The notes below the pieces were generated by a model, which did no database searches, had not been told where the DNA came from, and was given only the letters and a program-made list of their open reading frames with translations. From Deltaproteobacteria bacterium (GTDB lineage: Bacteria; Myxococcota_A; UBA9160; JAFDDA01): DNA of 43,279 bases. This document shows, one piece after another, positions 8,876-17,229 of this stretch (positions are counted from its first letter, which is position 1; the number at the start of each line of letters is the position of its first letter). The stretch is from the NCBI GenBank assembly GCA_019311105.1, contig JAFDDA010000017.1:1-43279 (forward strand), written 5' to 3'. Position numbers and translations under genes: made by a program.

Positions 8876-9369
8876 CCGAAAGGGCCGGCCCGAGCGTCAC
8901 CCGAGGGCCCCGAAGGGGCACTTCACACGGTTCGGGCCCAGGGACGGCTCACAGGCGTTCCCACGCCGAAATTTGGAGAATCCCGTGAAAACCCGGTTGT
9001 GAGGCCGGGTAGGGGTACCGATAGGACCGTTGTGTTTTGGCTACATCCCGCCCAGCAATCGAGAGGGTCCGGCGGCATGCAGGAAGGTGAAAAAGTTCTG
9101 GCGATATCAGGGATCATCCCCCATTATTGCAAGCTGCTCAGCGCCCGCACGACAGGAGGGCGACCCAAACGGTCGCCTGCCGGAAAACTTGCTCATCCCT
9201 CTCCGCCCTTTGGACGCCGATTTGTTGCGTACCACCAGATGGGGCCAGGAATGCAGGGGAGCAGGCTTCGTGAAATAGCAGCCGTTGAAACGTCACTGAA
9301 ACCGAAATCCTTTGGGCGGTATCCGAACATAGCGTCGGGAGTGCACCGAGGGATCGGAGAGGGAATCTC
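8876..9369 (+). other. Long non-coding region / leader upstream of the sigma-factor gene
   Basis: Nearly 500 bases without a convincing gene, less GC-rich than its surroundings and lacking the strong third-position GC bias of the coding DNA on either side. An open frame runs from 8999 to 9373 on the plus strand and overlaps the sigma GTG, but its translation looks random (arginine, glycine, proline, no domain). Small inverted repeats are visible: ACCCGG/CCGGGT at 8991-9010 and a stronger stem at 9158-9178. I could not match the region to a riboswitch consensus (c-di-GMP, cobalamin, glycine) or to 6S RNA. It may hold a structured 5' leader, multiple promoters or an sRNA. Confidence 0.45.
9158..9178 (+). 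other. Stem-loop in the sigma-factor leader
   Basis: GGCGACC (9159-9165) pairs perfectly with GGTCGCC (9171-9177) around a 5-base loop CAAAC. A G-U pair extends it by one. No T-run follows, so it is not a standard terminator. It lies about 190 bases before the sigma start. Confidence 0.45.
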
Positions 9370-10746
9370 GTGAAGGTCGAAGATCGTCAAGCCGTGAGCG
9401 GTAGCGAAGGCACCGTTCGTCGTTCCAATGCGGCAGCACCCGCTGCCACCGCCGAAGAGCTGGATCCCGGGCGCGAGCGGCGCCCGCTGGAGTCGTACTT
9501 CCAGGAGATCGGCGGCACTCGCACGCTCAAGCGTGAAGAGGAAGTCGTTCTCGCCAAGGAGCTCGAGGCGGCCACCGCCCAGCTGCGCGGTGCGCTCTAT
9601 GCCATCCCGATTTGCGCGAAGCACGTCGTCGCACGCTGGGACCAGCTGCGTGCGCTGTCCCACACGGGCGCGAAGCTGTCCGAATCCGCGGGCGACGAAG
9701 AGACGGGCGAGATCGCCGCTCGGGTCGAGCGCGCGGTGAAGCGGCTTCGGAGCCAGCTCGCCGAGCGGGAGCGCCTGATGAAGCGCGGCGGCACCGTCTC
9801 GATCGAGAAGGTCGACGTGCGGGTCGCCAAGGAGATGCAGAACGCCCAGCTGTCGCTGGCGCTGCTCTCGGAACTCCGTGAGAAGGTCATCAAGCTCGAA
9901 ACCGACGTCCGCAAGGCTCGCCGCGGCACCAAGAAGCTCGAAACCCTCGAAGAGGAAGCCGGCGTCTCCAAGGTGCGCATGGTCGAGCTGACCGATGCCG
10001 TGTTCGCCGCCCACGATCGCATGACGCGGGTGAAGAACGAGTTCATCGAGCACAACCTGAAGCTCGTGGTGGCCATCGCCAAGGACTACCGGAACCTCGG
10101 TCTGTCCTTCCCGGACCTGATCCAGGAAGGCAACCTGGGGCTCATCCGCGCGGTCGAGAAGTTCGACCACCGGCGCGGCTTCAAGTTCTCGACCTACGCC
10201 GTGTGGTGGATCCGTCAGGCCCTGGTGCGGGCGATCCAGAACCACTCGCGGACGATCCGCCTGCCGAGCCACGTGCACGACCGGCTGCAGCGCAGCCAGC
10301 GCGTGCGCGCGGAGCTGACCGGCAAGCTCGGCCGCGAGCCCACGGCTCAGGAGCTGGCCCCGGCCCTCGGGACCGATTCGGATTCGCTGGAGGCCCTCGA
10401 CCGGCTCTCGCGCGAGGCCATCTCGCTCGAGTCCACCGTGGCGGGCACCGAGAAGCGGCTCGAAGATTTCGTCGCCGACGGCGGCGCATCGATCCCGGAC
10501 AGCGGGATCGATGGGGACCGGATGCGGACCGGCGTGGGCGCTCTGGTGGGTTGCCTCTCGCCGCGCGAGCAACTGATCCTGCGCATGCGCTACGGCCTGT
10601 CGAGCGAAGAGGAGCACACCCTCGAGCAGATCGGGCAGTCGCTCGGCCTGTCGCGGGAGCGCGTCCGGCAGCTCGAGGCCCGCGCGCTCAAGAAGCTGCG
10701 CGAGGCGGCGCCGGCTCAGCGGCTCCACCCGATCCTGAAGCCCTAG
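9370..10746 (+). CDS. Sigma-70 family RNA polymerase sigma factor (RpoD/RpoS-like, without region 1.1)
   Basis: A 458-residue sigma factor. Residues ~35-68 are region 1.2 ([26 protein letters not shown]). A charged, helical ~150-residue insert follows. Region 2 is at ~223-292 ([22 protein letters not shown], then the core [20 protein letters not shown] with the aromatic residues that open the -10). Region 3 begins around [16 protein letters not shown], and region 4 is at ~394-445, ending with the recognition helix [18 protein letters not shown]. The start is GTG with a strong GGAGAGGGA site 6-7 bases upstream (9355-9363). It is a primary-like or group-2 sigma. The missing acidic region 1.1 argues against the housekeeping RpoD. 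It stands alone, preceded by a ~500-base leader, and ends in two hairpins. Confidence 0.93.
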   Translation: MKVEDRQAVSGSEGTVRRSNAAAPAATAEELDPGRERRPLESYFQEIGGTRTLKREEEVVLAKELEAATAQLRGALYAIPICAKHVVARWDQLRALSHTGAKLSESAGDEETGEIAARVERAVKRLRSQLAERERLMKRGGTVSIEKVDVRVAKEMQNAQLSLALLSELREKVIKLETDVRKARRGTKKLETLEEEAGVSKVRMVELTDAVFAAHDRMTRVKNEFIEHNLKLVVAIAKDYRNLGLSFPDLIQEGNLGLIRAVEKFDHRRGFKFSTYAVWWIRQALVRAIQNHSRTIRLPSHVHDRLQRSQRVRAELTGKLGREPTAQELAPALGTDSDSLEALDRLSREAISLESTVAGTEKRLEDFVADGGASIPDSGIDGDRMRTGVGALVGCLSPREQLILRMRYGLSSEEEHTLEQIGQSLGLSRERVRQLEARALKKLREAAPAQRLHPILKP

Positions 10747-10766
10747 GGAACCCGAACGTTCCCTAG
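10743..10766. terminator. Perfect 9-bp inverted repeat spanning the sigma-gene stop codon
   Basis: CTAGGGAAC (10743-10751) and GTTCCCTAG (10758-10766) form a perfect hairpin with a 6-base loop. The left arm contains the TAG stop. There is no T-run. It may be a processing or mRNA-stability structure ahead of the terminator at 10790. Confidence 0.45.
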
Positions 10767-10789
10767 CTTCCGGTTCGAGCCAGGAAACG

Positions 10790-10823
10790 ACGCCCCCGGG
10801 TGCCCCAGCGCACCCGGGGGCGT
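10790..10823. terminator. Strong hairpin terminator between convergent sigma and uppP genes
   Basis: A perfect 14-bp stem (ACGCCCCCGGGTGC, 10790-10803, with its complement at 10810-10823) and a 6-base loop CCCAGC, followed by TCTCGTT. The T-tract is weak, but the stem is very stable. Its position between two convergent stops suits a bidirectional intrinsic terminator. Confidence 0.75.
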
Positions 10824-10849
10824 TCTCGTTCAGGGAGTCGAGCCGACGA

Positions 10850-11608
10850 TCAGCGCAATGCGCTCCAGGCCAGGACGGCCGCACCGAGCGGAACCACGTA
10901 CCAGGCGAAGCGATGGAAGGTCTGGCTCGCGAGCAGTCGCACGAAGAGCCACAGGGCGGCCAGACCCGAGGCCAGCGCAAGCGCTCCACCGACCGCAAGC
11001 AGAACCCAGCCATCCGACGAGACCACCGAGAGCTCCGGCAGCTTCCGCACGACCGCGCCCAGGATGGCCACGATCGACATCATGAACGAGAACTCCGCTG
11101 CCGCCGCCGGGGCGACACCGAGGGCCAGCCCGGCAGCGACCGTGCTGCCGCTCCGCGAGACGCCGGGGACGATGGCGATGGCCTGGGCGACTCCGATCAG
11201 GAAGGCGGCGCCCCAGCCGGGCTCGGCAGAATGGGCCGCCGGCAGACTCCAGCGCGTGCTGTAGACCGCGGCGCCCGTGAACCAGAGCCCCAGCCCGATC
11301 GGTGCGAGCGTGTCGTACAAGCCCTCGAGGAACGCACCCGCGACGAGGACCACACCGACGGCGGGCAACGTCGCCACCACGAGCTTCATCCCGTAGCGCC
11401 AGGCGTCCGCGTTGCCGCGCAAGGCTCCCATCACGAGAGACGCCACACGATCGCGGTAGAAGACGACCACGGCGATCAAGGTCGCAGCGTGGACGGCGAC
11501 CTCGAAGAGGATCCCCTCCTCCTCGACCCCGAGCAGCGCCCCGAACAACACGAGGTGGCCGGAGCTCGACACGGGCAGGAATTCGGTGAGGCCCTGGACG
11601 AGCCCCAA
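10850..11608 (-). CDS. uppP: Undecaprenyl-diphosphate phosphatase (UppP/BacA)
   Basis: A multi-pass inner-membrane enzyme that converts undecaprenyl diphosphate to the monophosphate for cell-wall carrier recycling. Both signature motifs are clear: VQGLTEFLPVSSSGHL near the N-terminus (QxxxE plus the serine-rich loop) and IVPGVSRSGST in the middle (around residue 148). The only standard start that keeps the first motif is TTG at 11606-11608, giving 252 residues. The frame is open further upstream and reads LDLFEAALLG from a CTG at 11630-11632, exactly what the family N-terminus usually looks like, so initiation at that CTG, preceded by a GGGGGG run, is possible. It sits 25 bases after the RND permease stop, as third gene of an adaptor-RND-uppP operon, which is unusual company for uppP. 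Confidence 0.93.
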   Translation of the reverse strand: MGLVQGLTEFLPVSSSGHLVLFGALLGVEEEGILFEVAVHAATLIAVVVFYRDRVASLVMGALRGNADAWRYGMKLVVATLPAVGVVLVAGAFLEGLYDTLAPIGLGLWFTGAAVYSTRWSLPAAHSAEPGWGAAFLIGVAQAIAIVPGVSRSGSTVAAGLALGVAPAAAAEFSFMMSIVAILGAVVRKLPELSVVSSDGWVLLAVGGALALASGLAALWLFVRLLASQTFHRFAWYVVPLGAAVLAWSALR

Positions 11609-11633
11609 CAGCGCCGCCTCGAAGAGGTCCAGC

Positions 11634-14600
11634 CTACTTCCCCCCCGCGACGCCCGGTGCCGGCGCTTCCGCCGTCACGGGCTCTTGGCCGCGAAGCCGA
11701 TCTCGGAAGCCCTCGACCAGGAGGTAGACCGAGGGCACGACGAAGAAGGAGAGGAAGGTGGAGAAGAAGACGCCCCCGACGACCGAAACCCCGAGCGGCT
11801 GGCGCGACTCGCCGCCCGCGCCCCAGCCCGCGGCGATCGGCACGAGGCCCGCGATGGTCGCCAGCGCCGTCATCAGGATCGGGCGGAAGCGGATCCGGCA
11901 GGCCTCGATGGTGGCTTCGCGCATCGCCATGCCACGCTCGCGCAGCTGGTTCGCGAACTCGACGATCAGGATCGAATTCTTGGTGACCAGGCCCACGAGC
12001 ATCACCAACCCGATCTTGCTGTAGAGGTTGAGCGTCATCGGGCTCGCGTCGCCCGTGGCGTCGCGCCACCACGTCACCATCTGCAGCCCGAGCAAGGCGC
12101 CTGTGAAGGAGAGGGCCACAGCGACGAGGATCGTGATCGGGTGGACGAAGCTCTCGAACTGGGCGGACAGCACGAGATAGACGACCAGGATCGCGAGGAT
12201 GTAGGCGAAGGCCAGGGCGTTCCCTGACTCGAAGAACTTCTCGGAGTCGCCCGTCCAGGCGACGTTGTAGCCCTCGCCCAGCGGCACCACGGACGCCGAC
12301 ACGGCGGCGGCGGCATCGAGCGCCTCCTTCTGGGAGAACCCCTCGGAGAGCCGCGCGCTGACGGTCACGGCGCGGAAGCGGTCGAAGTGGGGCAGCGCAC
12401 GCGGCGCGATGGTTTCGCGTGCGTCCACCACCGAGCGCAGCGGGATCAGTTGCTGGCCGCTGCCACGGACGTAGAGGTCCATGAGCTGCCGGGCGCGGGT
12501 TCGCGCTTCGCGATCGAGCTGAACTACGACATCGTAGGTCTCGCCCTCGAGCTTGAAGGTCGACAGATCCATGCCGCCCAGCAGGATCTGGAGCGTCTGC
12601 GCGACGTCGCGCACCGAAACGCCCAGGTCGCTGGCCCGGTCGCGATCGATGTGGATGTCGAGCTGGGGCTTGTTCAGGTAGAGGTCGGATTCGGTTCGCG
12701 AGATGCCCTCGATCTCGCCGAGCCGCTCTTCCATCTCGTGGGCAAGGCGGGCGAGTTCGTCGATGTCGTGGCCTTGGATCACCATCGAGACAGGCGCCGC
12801 CGAGAAGCCGCCAAGCGGCCGCGGCTCGAAGGCGTAGGCTCGCACGCCCGGCACGTCGCGGAGTTGCTCGTTCAGAGCGCTCACGACCTTCCGCTGGTGG
12901 CGCGTCCGCTCGGCCTCGGGCTTCAGCATGCTGAACATGAAGCCTTCGTTGACGAGGCCCGGCGTGCCGATCCCGAGCGATACGACGGAGAAGACCCGCT
13001 CCACCTCCTCCGTCGAAAGGAAGATCTCTTCCACGTCGCGCTGATAACGATCGGTGTACTCGAGGGTCGCGCCCTCGGGCGCCGTCGTCTTGGCGAGCAC
13101 GCTGCCGCGGTCCGACGTCGGGATGAGTTCCTGGTCGATGTTCTGGAGCAACACCACACCGAGCAGCACCCAGGCGACGCCGACCGCGACCCACAAGCCC
13201 GGCGTCCCGAGCGCCGGGCCGATGACTCGCGTGTAGAATCGCGCGGGCGCATCGAACACACGTGCGAGGTTCGCCTTCAGTGCCGACTCGGATTCGTCCC
13301 GGCGGATCAGCAAGGCGCAGAGCGCCGGCGAGAGCGTGAGCGCCACGAAGCCCGACACCGCCACCGAGGCCGCCACCGTCACCGCGAACTCCCGGAAGAG
13401 TCGGCCCGTCGTGTCCGTGAGGAACGTAAGCGGCAGGAACACCGCCACCGCCGAGACCGTGGCCGAGATCACCGCGAAGGAGATCTCCTCCATGCCGCGC
13501 CGCGCGGCTTCGACCGGCCCAGCGCCATCCTCCATCCAGCGCGTGATGTTCTCCACCACGACGATGGCGTCGTCCACCACGAGTCCGATGGCGAGCGTGA
13601 TCCCCATCAGGGTCAACGTGTTGATGGTGAAACCGAAGGCGTAGAGCACCATGAACGAACCGATGACCGAGACCGGGATCGCCGCCGCGGGGATGAGCGT
13701 GGCCCGCGCACTCCGCAGGAAGCAGAAGATCACGAGGATCACGAGCAGGACAGCCTCGAAGATCGTCCGCCGCACGCTGTCGATGGATTGCTGGATGAAG
13801 ACCGACGAGTCGTACGCGCGCCGGATCTTCACGCCCTCGGGAAGGGACTTGCGGATCTCGTCGATCTCCGCACGCACGGCCTTCGCGACGTCGAGCGTGT
13901 TGGCTTTGGACTGCTTGACGATGCCGAGGCCGAGCCCGGTCTCGCCGTTGAAGCGCACGATCTTGCGCTCGTCCTCGGGGCCGCTCTCCACACGCGCGAC
14001 GTCGCCCAGCCGCACGGGCTCGCTGCCCGAGCGCGGCGCCACCACCAGCCTGCGGTACGCCTCTTCCGTCTTCAGCTCGCCCAGGCTGCGCACCGTGAAC
14101 TCGCGGTCGGAGCCCTCGATCCGCCCGGACGGGATGTCCACGTTCTGCCGGTCGAGCGCAGCCGCCACGTCGGAGACCGTCAGGTCGTGGGCGGTCAGGC
14201 GGTTGTTGTCGATCCAGACCCGCATGGCATAGCGGCGCTCGCCAGCAATCAGGACCGTGGAGACCCCCGGCAGCTTCCCGATGCGGTCCTTGATGTAGAG
14301 CTCGGCGATCCGCGTGAGTTCGACCGGATTGAGGCGTTCGCTCGAGAGCGCCGCCCACAGGATCGGCCAGCCGTCGGAATCCTGCTTCGCCACCACCGGG
14401 TCGTCGATCTCGCCGGGCAGTTGGCGGCGAGCACGCGCCACGCGATCGCGCACGTCGTTGGCCGCGTTGTCGATGTCGCGGTCGAGCGTGAACTCGACGG
14501 AGATCCGCGAAACCTGCTCGCGACTGCTGGAGGTGATGTGCTTCACGCCCTCGACGCCAACGAGCAGATCCTCCAACGGCTGCGTGACCGACGTCTCGAC

Positions 14601-14774
14601 GACCTCGGGCGCGGCGCCCGGGAATACGGTGGTGACCGAGACCACGGGCGGGTCGACGTCGGGGAGTTCGCGGTTCTGGAGCCGCGTGGCGCCGATCCAG
14701 CCGAACAACACGATCACGAGGGACATGACCGAGGCCAGGACCGGCCGCTCGATGGAAGTCTGGGAAAGCTTCAT
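11634..14774 (-). CDS. RND efflux permease (HAE/MexB-like), second system
   Basis: A 1046-residue RND transporter. The start is the ATG at 14772-14774 (MKLSQTSIERPVLASVMSLV). An open extension to 14891 has no family resemblance. It has TM1 at residues ~10-30, then ELPDVDPPVVSVTTVFPGAAPEVVE, TM4 with GLVVDDAIVVVENITRWMED (the proton-relay aspartate pair), a repeat half starting at GVVLLQNIDQELIPTSDRG, and C-terminal TM helices ending LRGQEPVTAEAPAPGVAGGK. It resembles MexF/AcrD-type drug pumps using a lipoprotein adaptor, and that adaptor is the gene 52 bases upstream (14827-16008). No outer-membrane channel gene is present. Substrate is unknown. Confidence 0.95.
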   Translation of the reverse strand: MKLSQTSIERPVLASVMSLVIVLFGWIGATRLQNRELPDVDPPVVSVTTVFPGAAPEVVETSVTQPLEDLLVGVEGVKHITSSSREQVSRISVEFTLDRDIDNAANDVRDRVARARRQLPGEIDDPVVAKQDSDGWPILWAALSSERLNPVELTRIAELYIKDRIGKLPGVSTVLIAGERRYAMRVWIDNNRLTAHDLTVSDVAAALDRQNVDIPSGRIEGSDREFTVRSLGELKTEEAYRRLVVAPRSGSEPVRLGDVARVESGPEDERKIVRFNGETGLGLGIVKQSKANTLDVAKAVRAEIDEIRKSLPEGVKIRRAYDSSVFIQQSIDSVRRTIFEAVLLVILVIFCFLRSARATLIPAAAIPVSVIGSFMVLYAFGFTINTLTLMGITLAIGLVVDDAIVVVENITRWMEDGAGPVEAARRGMEEISFAVISATVSAVAVFLPLTFLTDTTGRLFREFAVTVAASVAVSGFVALTLSPALCALLIRRDESESALKANLARVFDAPARFYTRVIGPALGTPGLWVAVGVAWVLLGVVLLQNIDQELIPTSDRGSVLAKTTAPEGATLEYTDRYQRDVEEIFLSTEEVERVFSVVSLGIGTPGLVNEGFMFSMLKPEAERTRHQRKVVSALNEQLRDVPGVRAYAFEPRPLGGFSAAPVSMVIQGHDIDELARLAHEMEERLGEIEGISRTESDLYLNKPQLDIHIDRDRASDLGVSVRDVAQTLQILLGGMDLSTFKLEGETYDVVVQLDREARTRARQLMDLYVRGSGQQLIPLRSVVDARETIAPRALPHFDRFRAVTVSARLSEGFSQKEALDAAAAVSASVVPLGEGYNVAWTGDSEKFFESGNALAFAYILAILVVYLVLSAQFESFVHPITILVAVALSFTGALLGLQMVTWWRDATGDASPMTLNLYSKIGLVMLVGLVTKNSILIVEFANQLRERGMAMREATIEACRIRFRPILMTALATIAGLVPIAAGWGAGGESRQPLGVSVVGGVFFSTFLSFFVVPSVYLLVEGFRDRLRGQEPVTAEAPAPGVAGGK

Positions 14775-14826
14775 GTGGCGAACCGCAGGTGGGGGGTCCG
14801 GTGAGCCGGGTATCGCTGAGCGGCGC

Positions 14827-16008
14827 TCAAGTGCCGCTCCCGTCGGCCCCCGCCCGCTCGGCCGTGTGCTCGACGTCGCCACCCGGTGCAACGGGCGCGG
14901 CCAGGGCGTCTGCGCCCGGACCGCGACGCTCCGCGGTGCGTTCCGGTGCGGCGCGGATCTTCGAGCCTTCGGAGACCTTGTTCGTGCCGGCGGCGACGAC
15001 GCGGTCGCCCGAGGTGAGCCCCTCGAGCACCTCGACCCGGCCCTTCACGCGCAAGCCCAGCGAGACGGCTGCACGATTGGCCGTGCCGTCCTGTCCGACG
15101 CGCCAGACGAAGGCGCCCACCCGGTCGTAGACGACCGAGGCCTCGGGCACCAGCAGCGAATCCGGCCGCTCGTCAATCACGGCTTCGACCTGGGCGAACA
15201 ACCCCGGGCGCAGCTTGCCATCGGGGTTCGGGATCTCGGCCTTCACGGAGAGCCGCCGCGTCGTCGCCTCGAGGTAGGGCGAGACGAAGAAGACCTTTCC
15301 GTGGAAGTATTCGCCGGGGTACGGCGCGACGCTGATGGTGAGGGGGACGCCCGGTTTGGCCAGCGGCAGGGCCTGCTCGGGCAGCGAGAAGAACAGGACC
15401 ACGCGCTCGATGTCGTCGAGCCGAACGAGGTCGCGCTTCTCGTCGACCCGATCCCCGACCCAGACCAACCGCTGCCCCGTGTAGCCGGAGAACGGCGCCC
15501 GGACGTAGGTCTGCTGGAGATGGACCTGGGCAAGATCGACGGCGGCCTGGGCGATCTGTCGCTCCGCGTCCTGACGCTCCAGCGCGGCGGCGGAGGCCGC
15601 ATTGTGCTGCTTGAGACGGAGCGTACGGTCGTACTCGGCCGAGACCTTCCCGAGTTCCGCCTGGGCCAGGCGAAGCCTCGCCCGCTGCTCGTCGTTGCGC
15701 AGGCGGAAGAGGATGTCGCCCTTCTCGACGACCTGCCCTTCCTCGAATCCGACGTCCTCGATCACGCCCTCGGCCTCGGCCCGCAGCATCACCGTGCTCC
15801 AGGCGTCGAGCTGGCCCACAAAGGAGACCTCGTCACGCAGCAGCTCGGGCGCGAGGGTCACGACCTCGACGGAGACTTCGCGGGGCCCCTGGCTCGGCGC
15901 CGGCGCGGCCTCGCCCTGCCCACAGCCGGCCCCGAGGAAGGCCGCCAGCACGGTTGCCGCGAGCGCGCGGAAACCGTGAAGGCGCAAGGAGTTGACGGGC
16001 CGGGGCAT
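14827..16008 (-). CDS. RND efflux adaptor lipoprotein (membrane-fusion protein), second system
   Basis: A 393-residue periplasmic adaptor with a lipoprotein signal: a basic start, the hydrophobic stretch [15 protein letters not shown] and a lipobox cysteine at about residue 29. It has two lipoyl halves ([20 protein letters not shown] and [20 protein letters not shown]) flanking a short helical hairpin, then beta-barrel and membrane-proximal domains ([18 protein letters not shown]). The C-terminal ~45 residues are a charged, alanine/glycine-rich tail that looks disordered and is not part of the family fold. It is the first gene of the adaptor-RND-uppP operon and is divergent from thrH. A TAGCAT hexamer 6 nt before its ATG suggests a leaderless transcript. 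Confidence 0.94.
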   Translation of the reverse strand: MPRPVNSLRLHGFRALAATVLAAFLGAGCGQGEAAPAPSQGPREVSVEVVTLAPELLRDEVSFVGQLDAWSTVMLRAEAEGVIEDVGFEEGQVVEKGDILFRLRNDEQRARLRLAQAELGKVSAEYDRTLRLKQHNAASAAALERQDAERQIAQAAVDLAQVHLQQTYVRAPFSGYTGQRLVWVGDRVDEKRDLVRLDDIERVVLFFSLPEQALPLAKPGVPLTISVAPYPGEYFHGKVFFVSPYLEATTRRLSVKAEIPNPDGKLRPGLFAQVEAVIDERPDSLLVPEASVVYDRVGAFVWRVGQDGTANRAAVSLGLRVKGRVEVLEGLTSGDRVVAAGTNKVSEGSKIRAAPERTAERRGPGADALAAPVAPGGDVEHTAERAGADGSGT

Positions 16009-16014
16009 CGAGTG

Positions 16015-16020
16015 ATGCTA
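16015..16020 (-). promoter_or_regulatory. -10-like hexamer TAGCAT before the adaptor gene
   Basis: On the minus strand TAGCAT lies 6 nt before the ATG at 16008 with no ribosome-binding site between, the leaderless arrangement seen repeatedly in this window. It matches 4 of 6 to TATAAT. Confidence 0.4.
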
Positions 16021-16038
16021 GCGCGTTCTGTTTGGCCG

Positions 16039-16124
16039 ATGCCGCGAAGCCCGGTGGCGTTGCGTTAGGCCCATGCCGCGGAGCTTCGTGGCGTTATGTT
16101 AGGCCCATGTCGCAGAGCCCCGTG
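16039..16124 (+). repeat. 34-bp tandem repeat (two full copies plus an 18-base third copy) containing the thrH start site
   Basis: The unit begins ATGCCGCG and ends TTAGGCCC. Copy 1 is 16039-16072, copy 2 is 16073-16106, and the partial third copy 16107-16124 is the real start of thrH. Copies 1 and 2 agree at about 28 of 34 positions. Each upstream copy encodes a nine-residue mini-ORF (MPRSPVALR, then MPRSFVALC) closed by TAG just before the next ATG. Both resemble the ThrH N-terminus MSQSPVIAC, so the array is a duplicated promoter-plus-start region that has begun to diverge. Confidence 0.85.
16095..16100 (+). promoter_or_regulatory. -10-like hexamer TATGTT for thrH
   Basis: TATGTT ends 6 nt before the thrH ATG, with only AGGCCC between and no Shine-Dalgarno. 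The equivalent position in the upstream repeat copy reads TGCGTT, so only the last copy keeps a recognisable hexamer. Confidence 0.4.
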
Positions 16125-16733
16125 ATCGCATGCCTCGACCTCGAGGGCGTGCTCGTCCCCGAAATCTGGATCAACGTCGCCGAACGAACGGGCATCGAAG
16201 CCCTGCGCGCGACCACACGCGACATCCCCGACTACGACGTCCTGATGAAGCAACGCCTGGGCATCCTCGATGAACATGGCCTCGGAATCGCAGACATCCA
16301 GGACGTGATCGGCGGGATGGGGCCGATGCCGGGCGCCCGCGAATTCCTAGACTGGCTGCGCGAGCGGCTCGAGGTCGTCATCCTTTCCGACACCTTCTAC
16401 GACTTCGCTGAGCCCCTCATGCGTCAGCTCGGCTGGCCGACACTCTTCTGCCACACCCTCGAGATCGCGGGCGACGGTCGGATCGCCAACTACCACTTGC
16501 GCCTGCCCGACCCGAAACGCCAGGCGGTGCTCGCCTTCCGGGGGCTCGCCTTCCAGACCATCGCCACCGGCGACTCCTACAACGACACCACGATGCTGGC
16601 CGAGGCCGACGCGGGGATCCTCTTCTGCCCGCCCGACAACGTGGTGGAGGAGTTCCCGCAGTTCCCGGTCGCCCGCGACTACGGCGCCTTGCGCGCCGAG
16701 TTCGAGGCGGCCCTCGAACGGATCACCAGCTAG
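16107..16733 (+). CDS. thrH: ThrH: phosphoserine phosphatase / homoserine phosphotransferase
   Basis: A 208-residue HAD-superfamily enzyme that dephosphorylates phosphoserine and can pass the phosphate to homoserine, linking serine and threonine synthesis in the cytoplasm. HAD motif I is [14 protein letters not shown] (Asp11 nucleophile, and the unusual Glu13 that marks ThrH instead of the usual second Asp). The family-specific [16 protein letters not shown] follows, then [11 protein letters not shown] (motif II) and [10 protein letters not shown] (motif IV). Similarity to the Pseudomonas ThrH sequence as I recall it is very high throughout. The start is the third ATG of the 34-bp tandem repeat. 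An in-frame GTG further upstream would add 25 unrelated residues. It is followed at 45 bases by the cytochrome gene, which has its own ribosome-binding site. Confidence 0.95.
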   Translation: MSQSPVIACLDLEGVLVPEIWINVAERTGIEALRATTRDIPDYDVLMKQRLGILDEHGLGIADIQDVIGGMGPMPGAREFLDWLRERLEVVILSDTFYDFAEPLMRQLGWPTLFCHTLEIAGDGRIANYHLRLPDPKRQAVLAFRGLAFQTIATGDSYNDTTMLAEADAGILFCPPDNVVEEFPQFPVARDYGALRAEFEAALERITS

Positions 16734-16748
16734 GCTGGGTCTGCATCT

Positions 16749-16764
16749 CCCGGGCCGGCCCGGG
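16749..16764. other. 16-bp perfect palindrome between thrH and the cytochrome gene
   Basis: CCCGGGCCGGCCCGGG is self-complementary and can fold as a 6-bp stem with a CCGG loop. It lies 15 bases after the thrH stop and 4 bases before the cytochrome ribosome-binding site (GGAGGG, 16769-16774). No T-run follows. It could be a weak attenuator or a protein site. Confidence 0.4.
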
Positions 16765-16778
16765 CAACGGAGGGAATC

Positions 16779-17213
16779 ATGCGTCTCGCCCATGGAATCA
16801 TCGTACTTTCACTGGCACTCGTGCCGCTCGCCTGCGGGGGCGGTTCGGACGACGCTCCGGCTCCGGCTCCGAAGCCTGCTCCGACGCCGAGCCCCGCTCC
16901 CACGCCCGAGCCGCCGGCCGCCAGTGAGCCCAGCGCCGCCGCCGGTGCCGCCCACTACGCGACCTTCTGCGCGTCGTGTCACGGGCCCAAGGGCGATGGC
17001 GACGGGCCGGTCTCTGCCGGCCTGAACCCGAAGCCGGCACGCCACAGCGACGCGGCCTACATGAGCGGCCTCACGGACGACTACTTGTTCAAGGTGATCA
17101 AGGAAGGTGGCGCAGCGGTCGGCAAGTCGCCCCTCATGGCGCCGTGGGGCGGGATGCTTTCGGACGCGCAGGTCCGCGACGTCGTCGCCTTTGTCCGTAC
17201 GCTCGCCAAGTAG
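16779..17213 (+). CDS. Small c-type cytochrome, predicted lipoprotein
   Basis: A 144-residue protein with a lipoprotein signal (MRLAHGIIVLSLALVPLAC, lipidated Cys19), a ~35-residue Pro/Ala linker (PAPAPKPAPTPSPAPTPEPP) and one class-I cytochrome c domain. The haem motif is CASCH (residues ~66-70), followed by GPKGDGDGPVSAGLNPKPARH. The likely distal ligand is a methionine in KSPLMAPWGGMLSD. The C-terminal helix is DVVAFVRTLAK. The linker would hold the haem domain away from the membrane, as in mobile-tethered electron carriers. The GGAGGG site gives confidence in the ATG. Its electron partners are not nearby, so the respiratory role is unknown. Confidence 0.93.
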   Translation: MRLAHGIIVLSLALVPLACGGGSDDAPAPAPKPAPTPSPAPTPEPPAASEPSAAAGAAHYATFCASCHGPKGDGDGPVSAGLNPKPARHSDAAYMSGLTDDYLFKVIKEGGAAVGKSPLMAPWGGMLSDAQVRDVVAFVRTLAK

Positions 17214-17229
17214 CCAGGGCGTCGACGCG

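Noticed and set aside
8876-9369. Riboswitch or 6S RNA in the sigma leader
   Set aside because: I compared by eye with c-di-GMP, cobalamin and glycine riboswitch cores and the 6S central bubble and found no match. Only generic hairpins are visible.
8999-9373. 124-codon ORF overlapping the sigma GTG
   Set aside because: The overlap looks like translational coupling, but the sequence lacks the codon bias of neighbours and any recognisable fold. It was kept only as a note in the leader entry.
9193-11013. 606-codon open frame antisense to the sigma-factor gene
   Set aside because: A by-product of GC-rich codon bias on the opposite strand. The composition is low-complexity, no domain is recognisable, and the sigma gene on the other strand is unmistakable.
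12387-14804. 805-codon open frame antisense to the second RND permease
   Set aside because: Rich in His/Arg/Asp as expected for reverse-complemented GC-biased codons, and it lies entirely within a clear RND gene.
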